A stretch of 64,000 bases of DNA, taken from contig CAZCUF010000003.1 in the NCBI GenBank assembly GCA_964502095.1, positions 233,392 through 297,391 of the forward strand, read 5' to 3'. Source of the DNA: JACPVF01 sp964502095. Lineage in GTDB: Bacteria > Chloroflexota > Anaerolineae > Anaerolineales > Villigracilaceae. Made by a program: the position numbers and the translations under genes. The first letter of the stretch is position 1. The number at the start of each line of letters is the position of its first letter. Shown here one piece after another: positions 33,272 through 42,117 of the stretch. The notes under the pieces were generated by a model. That model saw only the letters and a list, made by a program, of their open reading frames with translations, had not been told where the DNA came from and ran no database searches.

Positions 33272-34699
33272 ATGTCTTTACTTAAACGTATCGAACAAGG
33301 GCAGGGACAAAATCCCGCGCAACCCGGGGGAACCGGCGGTCAGCAAGGCGGTTCCGGTTCAGGCGATAATTCCCGCCTCTCCTCGCTTCAGGCGCGCCGC
33401 GTGAGCGCGCCGATCACTTCGCCTCAAGCCGGTTCGTATTTCGATCTCAAAACGAGGGTGCAAAACAAGCTTCTCGGCGAACTTGATCCTTCGATGGATA
33501 TCACCAGAACGGATGATGTACGCCGAACGATTCAGGATTTATTCGAGCAAATTCTCACGGAAGAGAACATCGTTCTTTCCCGGCCCGAACGTGCGCGTCT
33601 CTTCGAGCAGATCAGCGCTGAGATCCTCGGCTTTGGCCCCCTTCAACCCCTGCTTGATGATGAGACCATCACTGAAATCATGGTCAACGGCGCGAAGAAT
33701 ATCTATATCGAGCGAAAAGGCAAGATCCATCGCGTGCCCGTGACCTTCGAGAACAATGAGCACGTCCTCCGCATTATTGACCGTATCGTGGCGCCCCTTG
33801 GCCGCCGCATTGACGAAGCCAGTCCCTATGTGGATGCGCGTTTGCCGGACGGCTCGCGCGTCAACGCGGTGATTTCGCCGATTTCCCTGGTCGGCCCGGT
33901 ACTGACCATTCGTAAATTTGCCCGTAACCCCATCACGCTCGAACAATTGATCCAGTTTGGTTCGATCACGCCGGAAGCTCTGCAGTTTCTGAAAGCCTGC
34001 GTCGAGTCCCGATTGAACGTCGTTATTTCCGGCGGCACCGGTTCCGGCAAAACGACTCTGCTGAATATTCTCTCCAGTTTCATCCCCGCGGATGAGCGCA
34101 TCGTCACAATCGAAAACGCGGCTGAGTTGCAGTTGCGCCAGGAGCATGTGGTGACATTGGAATCGCGCCCGCCAAATATTGAGGGCCGCGGCGAAATTAC
34201 CATTCGTCACCTCGTGATCAACTCCCTCCGTATGCGCCCTGACCGTATTATCGTAGGCGAAATCCGTGATGAAGCCGCATTGGATATGTTACAGGCCATG
34301 AACACCGGCCATGATGGTTCCATGACCACATTGCACTCGAACGGCCCGCGCGATACGCTTTCCCGTTTGGAAACCATGACCCTGATGGCAGGGATGGAGC
34401 TTCCTTCGCGCGCTATTCGCGAGCAGGTATCGTCGGCTATTGACCTGATCGTTCATCAGGAACGTATGCGGGACGGCACGCGCAAGGTGACGCATGTCAC
34501 CGAGGTCAGCGGCATGGAAGGCGAGGTCATCACTATGACCGACCTCTTCATCTTCGAGCAGACCGGCGTGGATAACGGTCAAATCGTGGGACGCCTGCGC
34601 CCGACCGGATTGCGCCCCAAATTCATGGATAAGATCGAAACGGCCGGTATTCATTTGCCTCCTTCCATTTTTGGCATTGGAGAACGGCGGCGCTACTAG
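33272..34699 (+). CDS. tadA: Tad pilus assembly ATPase
   Basis: A 475-residue secretion ATPase (CpaF/TadA). Walker A is SGGTGSGKTTLLNILSSF; the Asp box is IVGEIRDEAALDMLQAMNTGHDG, followed by STLHSNGPRDTLSRLETM. The N-terminal 60 residues are Gly/Gln-rich and disordered. It powers pilus growth from the cytoplasmic side. Starts 10 bases after tadZ. Confidence 0.95.
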   Translation: MSLLKRIEQGQGQNPAQPGGTGGQQGGSGSGDNSRLSSLQARRVSAPITSPQAGSYFDLKTRVQNKLLGELDPSMDITRTDDVRRTIQDLFEQILTEENIVLSRPERARLFEQISAEILGFGPLQPLLDDETITEIMVNGAKNIYIERKGKIHRVPVTFENNEHVLRIIDRIVAPLGRRIDEASPYVDARLPDGSRVNAVISPISLVGPVLTIRKFARNPITLEQLIQFGSITPEALQFLKACVESRLNVVISGGTGSGKTTLLNILSSFIPADERIVTIENAAELQLRQEHVVTLESRPPNIEGRGEITIRHLVINSLRMRPDRIIVGEIRDEAALDMLQAMNTGHDGSMTTLHSNGPRDTLSRLETMTLMAGMELPSRAIREQVSSAIDLIVHQERMRDGTRKVTHVTEVSGMEGEVITMTDLFIFEQTGVDNGQIVGRLRPTGLRPKFMDKIETAGIHLPPSIFGIGERRRY

Positions 34700-34709
34700 A
34701 GCGACAATT

Positions 34710-35672
34710 ATGTTAACGATCGTGGTTGGCGGCGGCATCTTCCTGATAGTTCTCCTGGTGATCGGGCTGATTGTATCCATCTCCAGCGAGCGGGCCTTGC
34801 TGGATCAGCGCCTCGGCCAATATCTGGGCGAAGGGAAAGCGGCCGCGGCTGAAGACGCGCAAGACGGGCGTTCATCTACACTCACGGAATGGGTATCGAA
34901 GCGTGTTGAGCGCACCTCGTTTGGCGACGGCATTCAACGCCGGCTATCGCGTGCCGATATTAAGTTGAAGGTCGCCGAATACATTGCGTTGCTCGTGATC
35001 ACAACCATTCTCGGCGGGGCGGTGGCTTATGTGATCGGCAGTCGTCAACCCATATCGTTCCTGATCGGAGCCGTGCTTGGGTTTTGGGCCCCCGGCTTTT
35101 ACATCGGCAGGCAGCAGCGGCGGCGGTTGACGCGTTTCAACGATCAACTTTCCGATATGCTGAATCTGATGGTCAACGGCCTGCGCGCCGGTTATTCGAC
35201 CATGCAGGCCATGGAGGCGGTGAGCAAAGAAATGCCCGCGCCCATTTGCGATGAATTCCGGCGCGTCGTTCAGGAAATGCAAATCGGTATTCCGATGGAA
35301 ATGGCATTGGAAAATTTATTGCGCCGTATCCCCAGCGACGACCTGGATTTCGTCGTGACGGCCATCAATGTACAGCGCGAAGTCGGCGGTAACTTGTCCG
35401 AGATTCTCGATACGATCTCTTTTACGATTCGCGAGCGCGTCCGTATTAAAGGAGAGATTCGCACGCTTACCGCTCAGGTCCGGACCTCGGGATCGGTTCT
35501 TTCGTTGATCCCGGTTTTCCTTACCCTGATCTTGTGGTTCCTTAATCCGAAATATTTGTTGTCTCTTCAGTCCGGCGGAATTTATTGTGTCATTGGCGTA
35601 GCCGTTACGGTGGTCTTTTTGATTACGACCGGTTACTTGATTATGATGAAGATCGCGGATATTGAGGTGTAA
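34710..35672 (+). CDS. tadB: Tad pilus inner-membrane protein TadB
   Basis: A 320-residue type II secretion F-domain protein with an N-terminal helix, a helix pair near 95-130 and two C-terminal helices. Cytoplasmic F domain text: DMLNLMVNGLRAGYSTMQAMEAVSKEMP and QREVGGNLSEILDTIS. The start at 34710 lies just after the tadA stop. It pairs with TadC as the platform. Confidence 0.9.
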   Translation: MLTIVVGGGIFLIVLLVIGLIVSISSERALLDQRLGQYLGEGKAAAAEDAQDGRSSTLTEWVSKRVERTSFGDGIQRRLSRADIKLKVAEYIALLVITTILGGAVAYVIGSRQPISFLIGAVLGFWAPGFYIGRQQRRRLTRFNDQLSDMLNLMVNGLRAGYSTMQAMEAVSKEMPAPICDEFRRVVQEMQIGIPMEMALENLLRRIPSDDLDFVVTAINVQREVGGNLSEILDTISFTIRERVRIKGEIRTLTAQVRTSGSVLSLIPVFLTLILWFLNPKYLLSLQSGGIYCVIGVAVTVVFLITTGYLIMMKIADIEV

Positions 35673-35673
35673 T

Positions 35674-36639
35674 ATGAATATCCTGCTTTGGACTCTAGTG
35701 GCTCTGATCATTGTTGGCGGCGCGGTGGTTCTCGGATTGGTGGGCGCGCGCTTCGCGAAAAACGCGCGGGAAGAGAACGATCCATTGCTGGCGCGCCTGG
35801 CGGAAGCCAGCGAGCGGGGCGAAGTCACATCCCTGGAGGCCATCGAGCTTTCCCAGCCGTTCCGCGAACGCATTATGCTTCCGTTCCTGAAATCCATCGG
35901 AGAACTGTCAACAAGATTTACGCCTCAAAAACTTCTCCAGGATACAAGTAAAAAACTTGAACAGGCCGGGAACCCAGGCCATATTGATGCCGCCACGTTT
36001 CTGGCCTCGCGCTTTGTCGTTGCCGCAATATTCGCCGGGCTTCTCCTGCTTATAGGATTGCTGGCTCCAAATCAGTGGCCGTGGGGCCGCATTGTTTTTG
36101 TTGTTCTACTTTTTGGCGCTTTGGGATTTTTCTTTCCTCAACTTTGGCTTCAAAGCACGGTCAACCGCCGCCAGAACGAGATACGCAAGGCCATGCCCGA
36201 CGCGCTCGACCTGCTCACTATTTGCGTGGAAGCCGGGTTGGGCTTTGACGCGGCCATGTCCAAAGTAAGCGAGAAGTGGGAGAACGAATTGTCGCTGGCT
36301 TTTAGGCGCGCCATCCGTGAGATTCAGCTTGGAAAAACCCGGCGCGAGTCACTGCGCGATATGTCCGATCGAATCGGCCTTCCGGAGATGACCAGTTTTA
36401 TTGCCGCGGTCATTCAAAGCGAAATTTTGGGCGTGAGCCTGGCCAAGGTTTTGAGAATCCAATCAGACCAGATGCGGGTCAAACGCCGCCAGCGTGCTGA
36501 AGAGGAAGCTCATAAGGCCCCGATCAAAATGATCATTCCGATGGCGCTCTTGACCTTCCCATCCATTATGCTCATTCTGCTTGCGCCGGCAGGAATTCAA
36601 ATCTCGCGTTCACTGGGCACTTTTATCGGCGGTCAGTAA
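35674..36639 (+). CDS. tadC: Tad pilus inner-membrane protein TadC
   Basis: A 321-residue F-domain protein paired with TadB. Seen: KAMPDALDLLTICVEAGLGFDAAMSKVSE and an 'ILGVSLAKVLRIQSDQMRVKRRQRAEE' stretch before the last helices. Membrane segments near 2-22, 112-150 and 290-315. The stop of tadB overlaps the leader of this gene by one base. Confidence 0.9.
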   Translation: MNILLWTLVALIIVGGAVVLGLVGARFAKNAREENDPLLARLAEASERGEVTSLEAIELSQPFRERIMLPFLKSIGELSTRFTPQKLLQDTSKKLEQAGNPGHIDAATFLASRFVVAAIFAGLLLLIGLLAPNQWPWGRIVFVVLLFGALGFFFPQLWLQSTVNRRQNEIRKAMPDALDLLTICVEAGLGFDAAMSKVSEKWENELSLAFRRAIREIQLGKTRRESLRDMSDRIGLPEMTSFIAAVIQSEILGVSLAKVLRIQSDQMRVKRRQRAEEEAHKAPIKMIIPMALLTFPSIMLILLAPAGIQISRSLGTFIGGQ

Positions 36640-36645
36640 GATATG

Positions 36646-36680
36646 GCTGAGGGGGCTTGGTCCGAACGACTCCCCTCAGC
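36646..36680 (+). terminator. Hairpin after the tad locus
   Basis: Stem gctgagggg / cccctcagc with a 17-base loop directly after tadC. The following sequence is only mildly T-rich, so termination may be weak. Confidence 0.5.
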
Positions 36681-36701
36681 GTATTTGAATGTCGAGGTGT
36701 C

Positions 36702-37439
36702 ATGGCTGGTTCGTCATGGGTCTATCCCTTTTATCGTTCGGCTTGGACAACTTTAGACTGGGTCTTTCCGCCTGCTTGTGGAGGATGCGGCCGGGCCGGC
36801 TCCCGCTGGTGCGCTGACTGCCAACGACGCGTTCAAATTTTGAGAGGGGACCTTTGCTCATCCTGCGGAATCCCTGAAACCCAATCGGCTCTTTGCCGGA
36901 GCTGTGAGCTGAATCCCCCTGCCTTTTATGCGCTTCGCTCGTGGGCGGTCTTCGATGCTCCCATTCAAACGGCTCTTCATAAGCTGAAATACCGCCGCGA
37001 CGTGGGTTTGGGCGATGCGCTGGCCGCTGGCATGTCTCGTTTTGTTGAGGAGTTACACTGGCCGATAGACGTCATTGTTCCCATTCCGCTCGGCGCGCGC
37101 CGTAGGCAGGAACGAGGCTACAATCAGGTTGGCTTGATCGCGCTTCCTTTGGCCTTATCTCTCAGTGTGGCATATGAGCCGGGGTCGTTATCGCGTTGGC
37201 GCGAGACGCGTTCGCAAGTTGAGTTGAATCGGGAACAGCGGCGGGAGAACGTTCGAGGGGCATTTCGCGCAGAAGGAAAGAAGATAGGTGGTCGGAATGT
37301 CTTGTTGATAGATGATGTGGCTACCACGGGAGCAACTTTATCGTCGGGGGCGGAGGCGTTGCTTGCCGCTGGGGCCAAACAAGTCTATGCCGTGACCGTC
37401 GCCCGCGCGTTGCCGCGGCATGGTCTGGTCCGCGTATGA
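36702..37439 (+). CDS. comF: ComF-family phosphoribosyltransferase
   Basis: A 245-residue protein. N-terminal zinc-binding Cys pairs are CGGCG, CADC, CSSCG and CRSC; the C-terminal PRTase has the PRPP loop VLLIDDVATTGAT. ComF proteins help natural transformation in several bacteria. Start 36702 follows GAGGTG and begins at the usual place; the upstream 15 codons pass through the tad hairpin. Confidence 0.9.
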   Translation: MAGSSWVYPFYRSAWTTLDWVFPPACGGCGRAGSRWCADCQRRVQILRGDLCSSCGIPETQSALCRSCELNPPAFYALRSWAVFDAPIQTALHKLKYRRDVGLGDALAAGMSRFVEELHWPIDVIVPIPLGARRRQERGYNQVGLIALPLALSLSVAYEPGSLSRWRETRSQVELNREQRRENVRGAFRAEGKKIGGRNVLLIDDVATTGATLSSGAEALLAAGAKQVYAVTVARALPRHGLVRV

Positions 37440-37475
37440 ACGATCCGCGGTCCATACATCCCTTAAGGAGGACCT

Positions 37476-38042
37476 ATGTCCAACAATGTGGAAGTTCAGG
37501 CACGCAATATCCCCATGAACGAGAAACTGGAAGAGTATTTTTCAAGTAAGGCTAAAAAGCTCGAACGATATTTGGATCAGATCGATGAAACCCGGATTGA
37601 GCTTTCGCACATCAAATCGGCGCGGAGCGCCACTGACCGCAATGTGGCGCAGATCACTGTGCGGGGCAGGGGCTTTCTGTTGAGGACGGAGGAACGCTCG
37701 GATGACGTTCGCGCTGCGTTCGATCTGGCGCTTTCGAAGATGCAGAGACAGATCGACCGTTACAAGGGAAAGCACTATCGCGGGCGCGGCGACGGACGTT
37801 CGGCCGCGGAGGTGGTTGCGGCGGAATCTGCGAAGCCGAAAAAAGAGAAAGCCAAACCGTTGATTGCCCGCCGCAAGAGGTTCAGCATCCTGCCGATGGA
37901 CGAACAGGAAGCCATAGAGCAGATGCGCCTGCTCGGGCACGATAATTTCTTTATCTTCTACAACGCGCATGAAAGCAGGATAAATGTTCTATATCGGCGG
38001 CGCGATGGCAGTTACGGTTTGATCGAACCTGAAGACGCTTAG
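37476..38042 (+). CDS. hpf: Ribosome hibernation promoting factor (long form)
   Basis: A 188-residue HPF/RaiA. The N-terminal S30AE domain (1-105) starts VEVQARNIPMNEKLEEYFSSKAKKLERYL. The C-terminal domain (about 130-188) has KRFSILPMDEQEAIEQMRLLGHDNFFIFYNA, which drives 100S ribosome dimerisation. Ribosome site AAGGAGG. Ends in a strong terminator. Confidence 0.94.
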   Translation: MSNNVEVQARNIPMNEKLEEYFSSKAKKLERYLDQIDETRIELSHIKSARSATDRNVAQITVRGRGFLLRTEERSDDVRAAFDLALSKMQRQIDRYKGKHYRGRGDGRSAAEVVAAESAKPKKEKAKPLIARRKRFSILPMDEQEAIEQMRLLGHDNFFIFYNAHESRINVLYRRRDGSYGLIEPEDA

Positions 38043-38063
38043 AAGTTTCACCGCCTGTATTTC

Positions 38064-38093
38064 CGGCCCGGTGATTTGCCGGGCCGATTTTTT
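38064..38093 (+). terminator. Terminator after hpf
   Basis: Eight-base-pair stem cggcccgg / ccgggccg with a 7-base loop, followed by ATTTTTT. Confidence 0.85.
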
Positions 38094-38106
38094 CGGAGAA
38101 TCAAAC

Positions 38107-38742
38107 GTGGATATGATAGATTTCGATGATGACTTGGACGATCAGGGTACCTCGGCCGGCAGTATCGACGAGGCAGGCGCGCGCCAGGCAGTGACTCAGT
38201 TGTTGACGGCGGTGGGCGAAGATGTGGGGCGCGAAGGACTTTTGCACACGCCTCACCGCGTAGCGCGCATGTATCGGGAATTGCTAGGCGGGTATCAGGT
38301 GGACCCGGCGGCACTGGTCAACGGAGCGCTGTTCGAAATTACTTACGACCAAATGGTGCTGGTGCGCGATATTGAATTTTACAGCCTGTGCGAACATCAT
38401 ATGCTGCCTTTTATGGGGCGGGCCCATGTCGCTTATATTCCGAATGGCAAGGTGATCGGGCTTTCCAAAATTCCCCGCATTGTGGATATGTACGCCCGCC
38501 GTTTGCAAGTGCAGGAACGGATGACGCGCCAAATCGCGGATTTTCTGAATGATCTGCTTTCGCCGTACGGTGTGGCGGTTGTGGTGGAGGGCAAGCATCT
38601 ATGTTCGATGATGCGCGGCGTCAGGAAGCACGATGCGCGCATGACGACCTCCGCCATGCTCGGTTCGTTCCGTACGAATCCTTCCACGCGTCAGGAATTT
38701 CTGGATAATATTTCGCGCGGCGCGGAACCGTTGCAGATCTAG
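38107..38742 (+). CDS. folE: GTP cyclohydrolase I
   Basis: A 211-residue enzyme making dihydroneopterin triphosphate, the entry step to folate and other pterins. Zinc and active-site text: FYSLCEHHMLPFMGRAHVAY, KIPRIVDMYARRLQVQERMT, KHLCSMMRGVRKHDARM. Start is taken as GTG 38107 because CGGAG lies 9 bases before it; ATG 38113 is the alternative. It converges on folK with a 4-base overlap. Confidence 0.94.
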   Translation: MDMIDFDDDLDDQGTSAGSIDEAGARQAVTQLLTAVGEDVGREGLLHTPHRVARMYRELLGGYQVDPAALVNGALFEITYDQMVLVRDIEFYSLCEHHMLPFMGRAHVAYIPNGKVIGLSKIPRIVDMYARRLQVQERMTRQIADFLNDLLSPYGVAVVVEGKHLCSMMRGVRKHDARMTTSAMLGSFRTNPSTRQEFLDNISRGAEPLQI

Positions 38743-39245
38743 CGTTTCGTCCCCGTTTGTATGAGCGTTGAGTTCATATCCGGCCGCGGCTTGATCCATA
38801 TCTTTTGGCGTAAACGCAGTGCGGCTTGCGATAAGGTTTCACCTGTCTGTGGATGAATAAAATCCGGCAGAAGCTCCGCGAGCGGAACGATCGTAAAAGC
38901 CCTCTCCCAATATTCGTGGCGGAATGGTTCTCCGTCGAACAGGATGATGTCGATATCAATTGTGCGTGCCGCGTTTTTGTCCGCGCTTCGGACGCGGCCA
39001 AGCTCCGATTCGACGGACCGGATGATTTGCGCCTTGAGTTCTTCCGCCCTGAAATGTGTTTTGTAGCGTATGCACACATTTAAAAAATTCGGCCCCTGCG
39101 CGCCGACCGCGCGGGATTCCCAAACCGTCGAAACGGCTTTTACTCGGCCCGATTTCCCCAGCAATTCAATCGCTTTGCGAAAATGATCCTCGGGTTGAAT
39201 ATTCGAGCCCAAGTTCAGGTATGCTTCGTGCAGTTCACTCGTCAC
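38739..39245 (-). CDS. folK: 2-amino-4-hydroxy-6-hydroxymethyldihydropteridine pyrophosphokinase
   Basis: A 168-residue HPPK of folate synthesis. Seen: AYLNLGSNIQPEDHF, NFLNVCIRYKT and RTIDIDIILFDG, the family signature. Overlaps folB by 11 bases on the same strand and convergently overlaps folE. Confidence 0.94.
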   Translation of the reverse strand: MTSELHEAYLNLGSNIQPEDHFRKAIELLGKSGRVKAVSTVWESRAVGAQGPNFLNVCIRYKTHFRAEELKAQIIRSVESELGRVRSADKNAARTIDIDIILFDGEPFRHEYWERAFTIVPLAELLPDFIHPQTGETLSQAALRLRQKIWIKPRPDMNSTLIQTGTKR

Positions 39246-39591
39246 GATTCCGTTCGACCTCCACGCCCACCGATTCGGCGAAGCGCACCGCGCCCGGTTT
39301 TTCCACGCGCACGATTACTTTCTGTACGCCTTTTTCTTCCAGACACAACTTGGCAATATCGTTCGCCAGCGCCTCCACAGTGAAGCGCGCTCTGGTCTCT
39401 GCATGCGCCTGGGCCTTTTTCGCCAGCGCTTTATAGTTGACCGAATCTTCGAGTTTGTCGGTTTCACCTACGCGGTGTGTGTCGGTGAACACAGTGATGT
39501 TGATGAGGATATCCTGTGCTGTGTGGCGTTCCCAGTCATTGATGCCGATTACGCCGCGTACGAGCAAATTCTTTACAAAAATTTTGTCCAT
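39235..39591 (-). CDS. folB: Dihydroneopterin aldolase
   Basis: A 118-residue enzyme of the FolB/FolX fold. Seen: VRGVIGINDWERHTAQDI, 'DSVNYKALAKKAQAHAETRARFTVEALANDIAK' and VRVEKPGAVRFAESVGVE. It may act on dihydroneopterin or, as FolX, on its triphosphate epimer. Upstream of folK in the same operon. Confidence 0.92.
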   Translation of the reverse strand: MDKIFVKNLLVRGVIGINDWERHTAQDILINITVFTDTHRVGETDKLEDSVNYKALAKKAQAHAETRARFTVEALANDIAKLCLEEKGVQKVIVRVEKPGAVRFAESVGVEVERNRDE

Positions 39592-39598
39592 GATGCTC

Positions 39599-40336
39599 CT
39601 AAGTTAGATGTCGTCCGCCGTCCACATGAATGATCTCGCCGGTAATGTATGAACTGGTCAGGAGGAAAAGCAGCGCCTCTTCCACGTCCCTGGGCTGGCC
39701 CCATTTTCCGGCGGGTACGCGCCTGATGAGATTATCGCTTACCGGCTGGTCGGTTGGCGGCAGGATCGCGCCGAGCGCCAGGCCGTTGACCGTGATACGC
39801 GGCGCGAGGCTCGCGGCCAGTGAGCGCGTCATGGCGGCCAGCCCGGCTTTGCTGATCGTGTATGGGAAATGGCTCACGCCCGGGCGCAGTGCGCGCCAAT
39901 CGAGAATATTGACGATGCGCCCATCCTCGTTTTCAGGCATTTGTTGCGCGAAGGCCTGGCTGAGCAGGAAGGGCGCGCTCAAGTTGATGCGGAAATGCCG
40001 ATCCCAGGCCTCGAGCGAAGTATCTTTGAAGCCGATATTTTCGAAGATGGCCGCCGAATTGACCAGCGCAAAAAGCGGGTGGATTTGGTTGGCTTGCGCG
40101 ATTAATCCGCCAGCCGTGAGCGGATCGTCGAAATTGGCGGAGATGACCCAGGCCTGCCGCCCAAGGGCGAGAATTTCCTTTTGGGCCTCACCGGCTTCCT
40201 TGTCCGAATGAGCGTGATGGATGATCACATCGGCTCCGGCGCGGGCACAGGCCATTGCCAGCGCGCGTCCGATACGCCGCGCCGCGCCGGTCACCAGTAT
40301 CAATTTGCCGTTCAAAGAGGAGGAATCGGTCTGCAT
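39599..40336 (-). CDS. Pteridine reductase-like SDR (FolM/PTR1 type)
   Basis: A 245-residue short-chain dehydrogenase. The NADP loop is VTGAARRIGRALAMACARAGA, with the Ala-Arg-Arg pattern of pteridine reductases. The active site is YTISKAG, with 'DWRALRPGVSHFPY' ahead of it. C-terminal YITGEIIHVDGGRHLT. It is 7 bases upstream of folB, so reduction of dihydropterin (dihydrofolate or dihydromonapterin) is the likely job. Plain SDR annotation would miss this. Confidence 0.82.
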   Translation of the reverse strand: MQTDSSSLNGKLILVTGAARRIGRALAMACARAGADVIIHHAHSDKEAGEAQKEILALGRQAWVISANFDDPLTAGGLIAQANQIHPLFALVNSAAIFENIGFKDTSLEAWDRHFRINLSAPFLLSQAFAQQMPENEDGRIVNILDWRALRPGVSHFPYTISKAGLAAMTRSLAASLAPRITVNGLALGAILPPTDQPVSDNLIRRVPAGKWGQPRDVEEALLFLLTSSYITGEIIHVDGGRHLT

Positions 40337-40407
40337 CTCGCAAAAATTTTATCATCATTTACCCGCGCGCGTCGATTTCCATAAAACCGGTCGAAATAAT
40401 CCAATTC

Positions 40408-40436
40408 TTGACGCGTGTTTTCGGAGGTGATAATAT
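40408..40436 (+). promoter_or_regulatory. Promoter of phhA
   Basis: TTGACG and TAATAT separated by 17 bases, about 57 bases before the ATG, which follows AGAGGTG. Confidence 0.65.
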
Positions 40437-40492
40437 CTTTGAATATCAAGGCAATGTCATCACAGAAAATTCAATCGTGAGAGGTGTAAATT

Positions 40493-41503
40493 ATGGCAAC
40501 GGATAAAGCTTCACCGATCTACACGGGTGATATCGCCGCACAGCAATTAGAGGGCCGGGAATATACGGCTGAGAATCAGGAACTTCAGTTTACCGACGAA
40601 CAGCATGCGATTTGGGCGGACCTGTTCGCAGGGATCCATCAATCCTATTTACTGGAGCATATCTGCGAGGAGTATAAACGCGGGTTGAAATTACTTGAAC
40701 TCGACCCACTGCACATTCCGACCGTCCAACATCTTAATGCACATATCACACCGCGTACGGGGTGGCGCATCGAGCGCACGGCGGTACGCTATACGCTGGC
40801 TGACGATTGGTACAAGAAGTTTGCCCAGCGCGTGTTTCTGATCACCGATTATTTGCGCACGCGCAGTCAGATGGAGTTCACGCCCGAACCGGATATGTTT
40901 CATGATATCTTCGGGCATCTTCCGTATCTTACCCAGGAATTCTATGCGCGCATCGAGGATAAATTTGCGCCCGCGTATATGAAAGCTACGCCGGAGGAAA
41001 GGGAAGTGATCAAACGCCTGGCGTGGTACAGCACCGAGTTTGGGCTGGTGATCGAAGACAATCGTCTGAAGGTCTTTGGAGCCGGGACGCTCTCAGGCCG
41101 TGCCGAGCTTACGAACACGGTCATAGAGTTTTACCGGCTGGGACGTGACGATGTGATCGATTACACGGGGAATGTATTTGAACAAATTCAGGCGAACTTC
41201 CTAAAACACAAGAATGAAATCCAGCGCATTATCGAAGGGGTGAACGGACTGCACCGTCAGGGACAAATGTCTTCGCAGGAAATGGGCTGGAACGTTGTGC
41301 GCGCCCTGTACAATAAACTTGAGATTCCCCATGAAGGATACTTTGGCGGCGAGGTGATCATCGCGCCGTTCGATGTGGAAATGATCGCCGGAATTCCCAA
41401 GACCGTTTACGCGTTCAATCCGATGTTCTTTGTATGCGAATCGTTCGAGCAAATGAACGCCCTGCTCGATTCTTATTTGAAACCGATTGCATCGAGAAAT
41501 TGA
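40493..41503 (+). CDS. phhA: Phenylalanine 4-hydroxylase
   Basis: A 336-residue pterin-dependent aromatic amino acid hydroxylase. Iron ligands are in EPDMFHDIFGHLP (two His) and 'AWYSTEFGLVIED' (Glu). 'TPRTGWRIERTAVRYTLADDWY' is typical of bacterial members. It converts phenylalanine to tyrosine with O2 and a tetrahydropterin. It is divergent from the pterin genes, which could make and recycle its cofactor. Confidence 0.93.
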   Translation: MATDKASPIYTGDIAAQQLEGREYTAENQELQFTDEQHAIWADLFAGIHQSYLLEHICEEYKRGLKLLELDPLHIPTVQHLNAHITPRTGWRIERTAVRYTLADDWYKKFAQRVFLITDYLRTRSQMEFTPEPDMFHDIFGHLPYLTQEFYARIEDKFAPAYMKATPEEREVIKRLAWYSTEFGLVIEDNRLKVFGAGTLSGRAELTNTVIEFYRLGRDDVIDYTGNVFEQIQANFLKHKNEIQRIIEGVNGLHRQGQMSSQEMGWNVVRALYNKLEIPHEGYFGGEVIIAPFDVEMIAGIPKTVYAFNPMFFVCESFEQMNALLDSYLKPIASRN

Positions 41504-41524
41504 GATTTGCTGAAGCCGAAACGT

Positions 41525-41551
41525 GACCCATCCCTAAATCCGGGATGGGTC
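41525..41551. terminator. Convergent hairpin terminator
   Basis: Perfect 10-base-pair stem gacccatccc / gggatgggtc with a 7-base loop between phhA and the DinB-like gene, both of which end here. Confidence 0.7.
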
Positions 41552-41563
41552 GAAAATCAGGGG

Positions 41564-42022
41564 TTATTTCCTCTTTTGCTCCCATAGTTGCCGCGTGATC
41601 TGAATTTGCCCCAGGTGGGTTGTGGCATGTTCGAGCGCATGGAGTAAAGCCCATGCGGCCGTGAGTTCTTTTCCGTTGCTGGGATTGGTGCGTTTTGTTT
41701 CCAGATCCTGCAGGTTCATTTTATCCAGCGTGGCACGCACGTATTCCAGGTTATCTGCAAGTTGTTTCTTCAGCGCATCCATCCCCACGCCCTTAACCCG
41801 GAATTCTGCATCCCGATCCCGGTTGGACGATTCCTGCGCGGCTATGTCGCCGACCCAGAATCGGACTGAACCTGTCGTGTGAAATACCAGCACGCTGATC
41901 GAATTCATATCCTGCCCGGGCACCCAGTCCAGCGCCTCGGAGGGGAGACCGTCAATGGCTTGGAGAATACCGTTGTGACAATCTTGCAGGAGGTTTAGAT
42001 AGTCCTTGAAAAAGACTTCCAT
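41564..42022 (-). CDS. DinB-family protein
   Basis: A 152-residue four-helix protein. Three His fit the DinB metal site: VLVFHTTGSVRFW, LLHALEHATTHLGQIQITRQ. Members include thiol transferases and proteins of unknown role. Start 42022 (MEVFFKDYL) is chosen because it begins helix 1; an upstream ATG at 42064 would add 14 basic residues. Confidence 0.82.
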   Translation of the reverse strand: MEVFFKDYLNLLQDCHNGILQAIDGLPSEALDWVPGQDMNSISVLVFHTTGSVRFWVGDIAAQESSNRDRDAEFRVKGVGMDALKKQLADNLEYVRATLDKMNLQDLETKRTNPSNGKELTAAWALLHALEHATTHLGQIQITRQLWEQKRK

Positions 42023-42117
42023 GGTTTGCCGCTTCTTTCTGCCGCTATGATACCGGCGATTCATTATAGCACCCTGCCGGCAATGGCGAGCGCTTCACTG
42101 CATCAAGCCCCTTTGAT

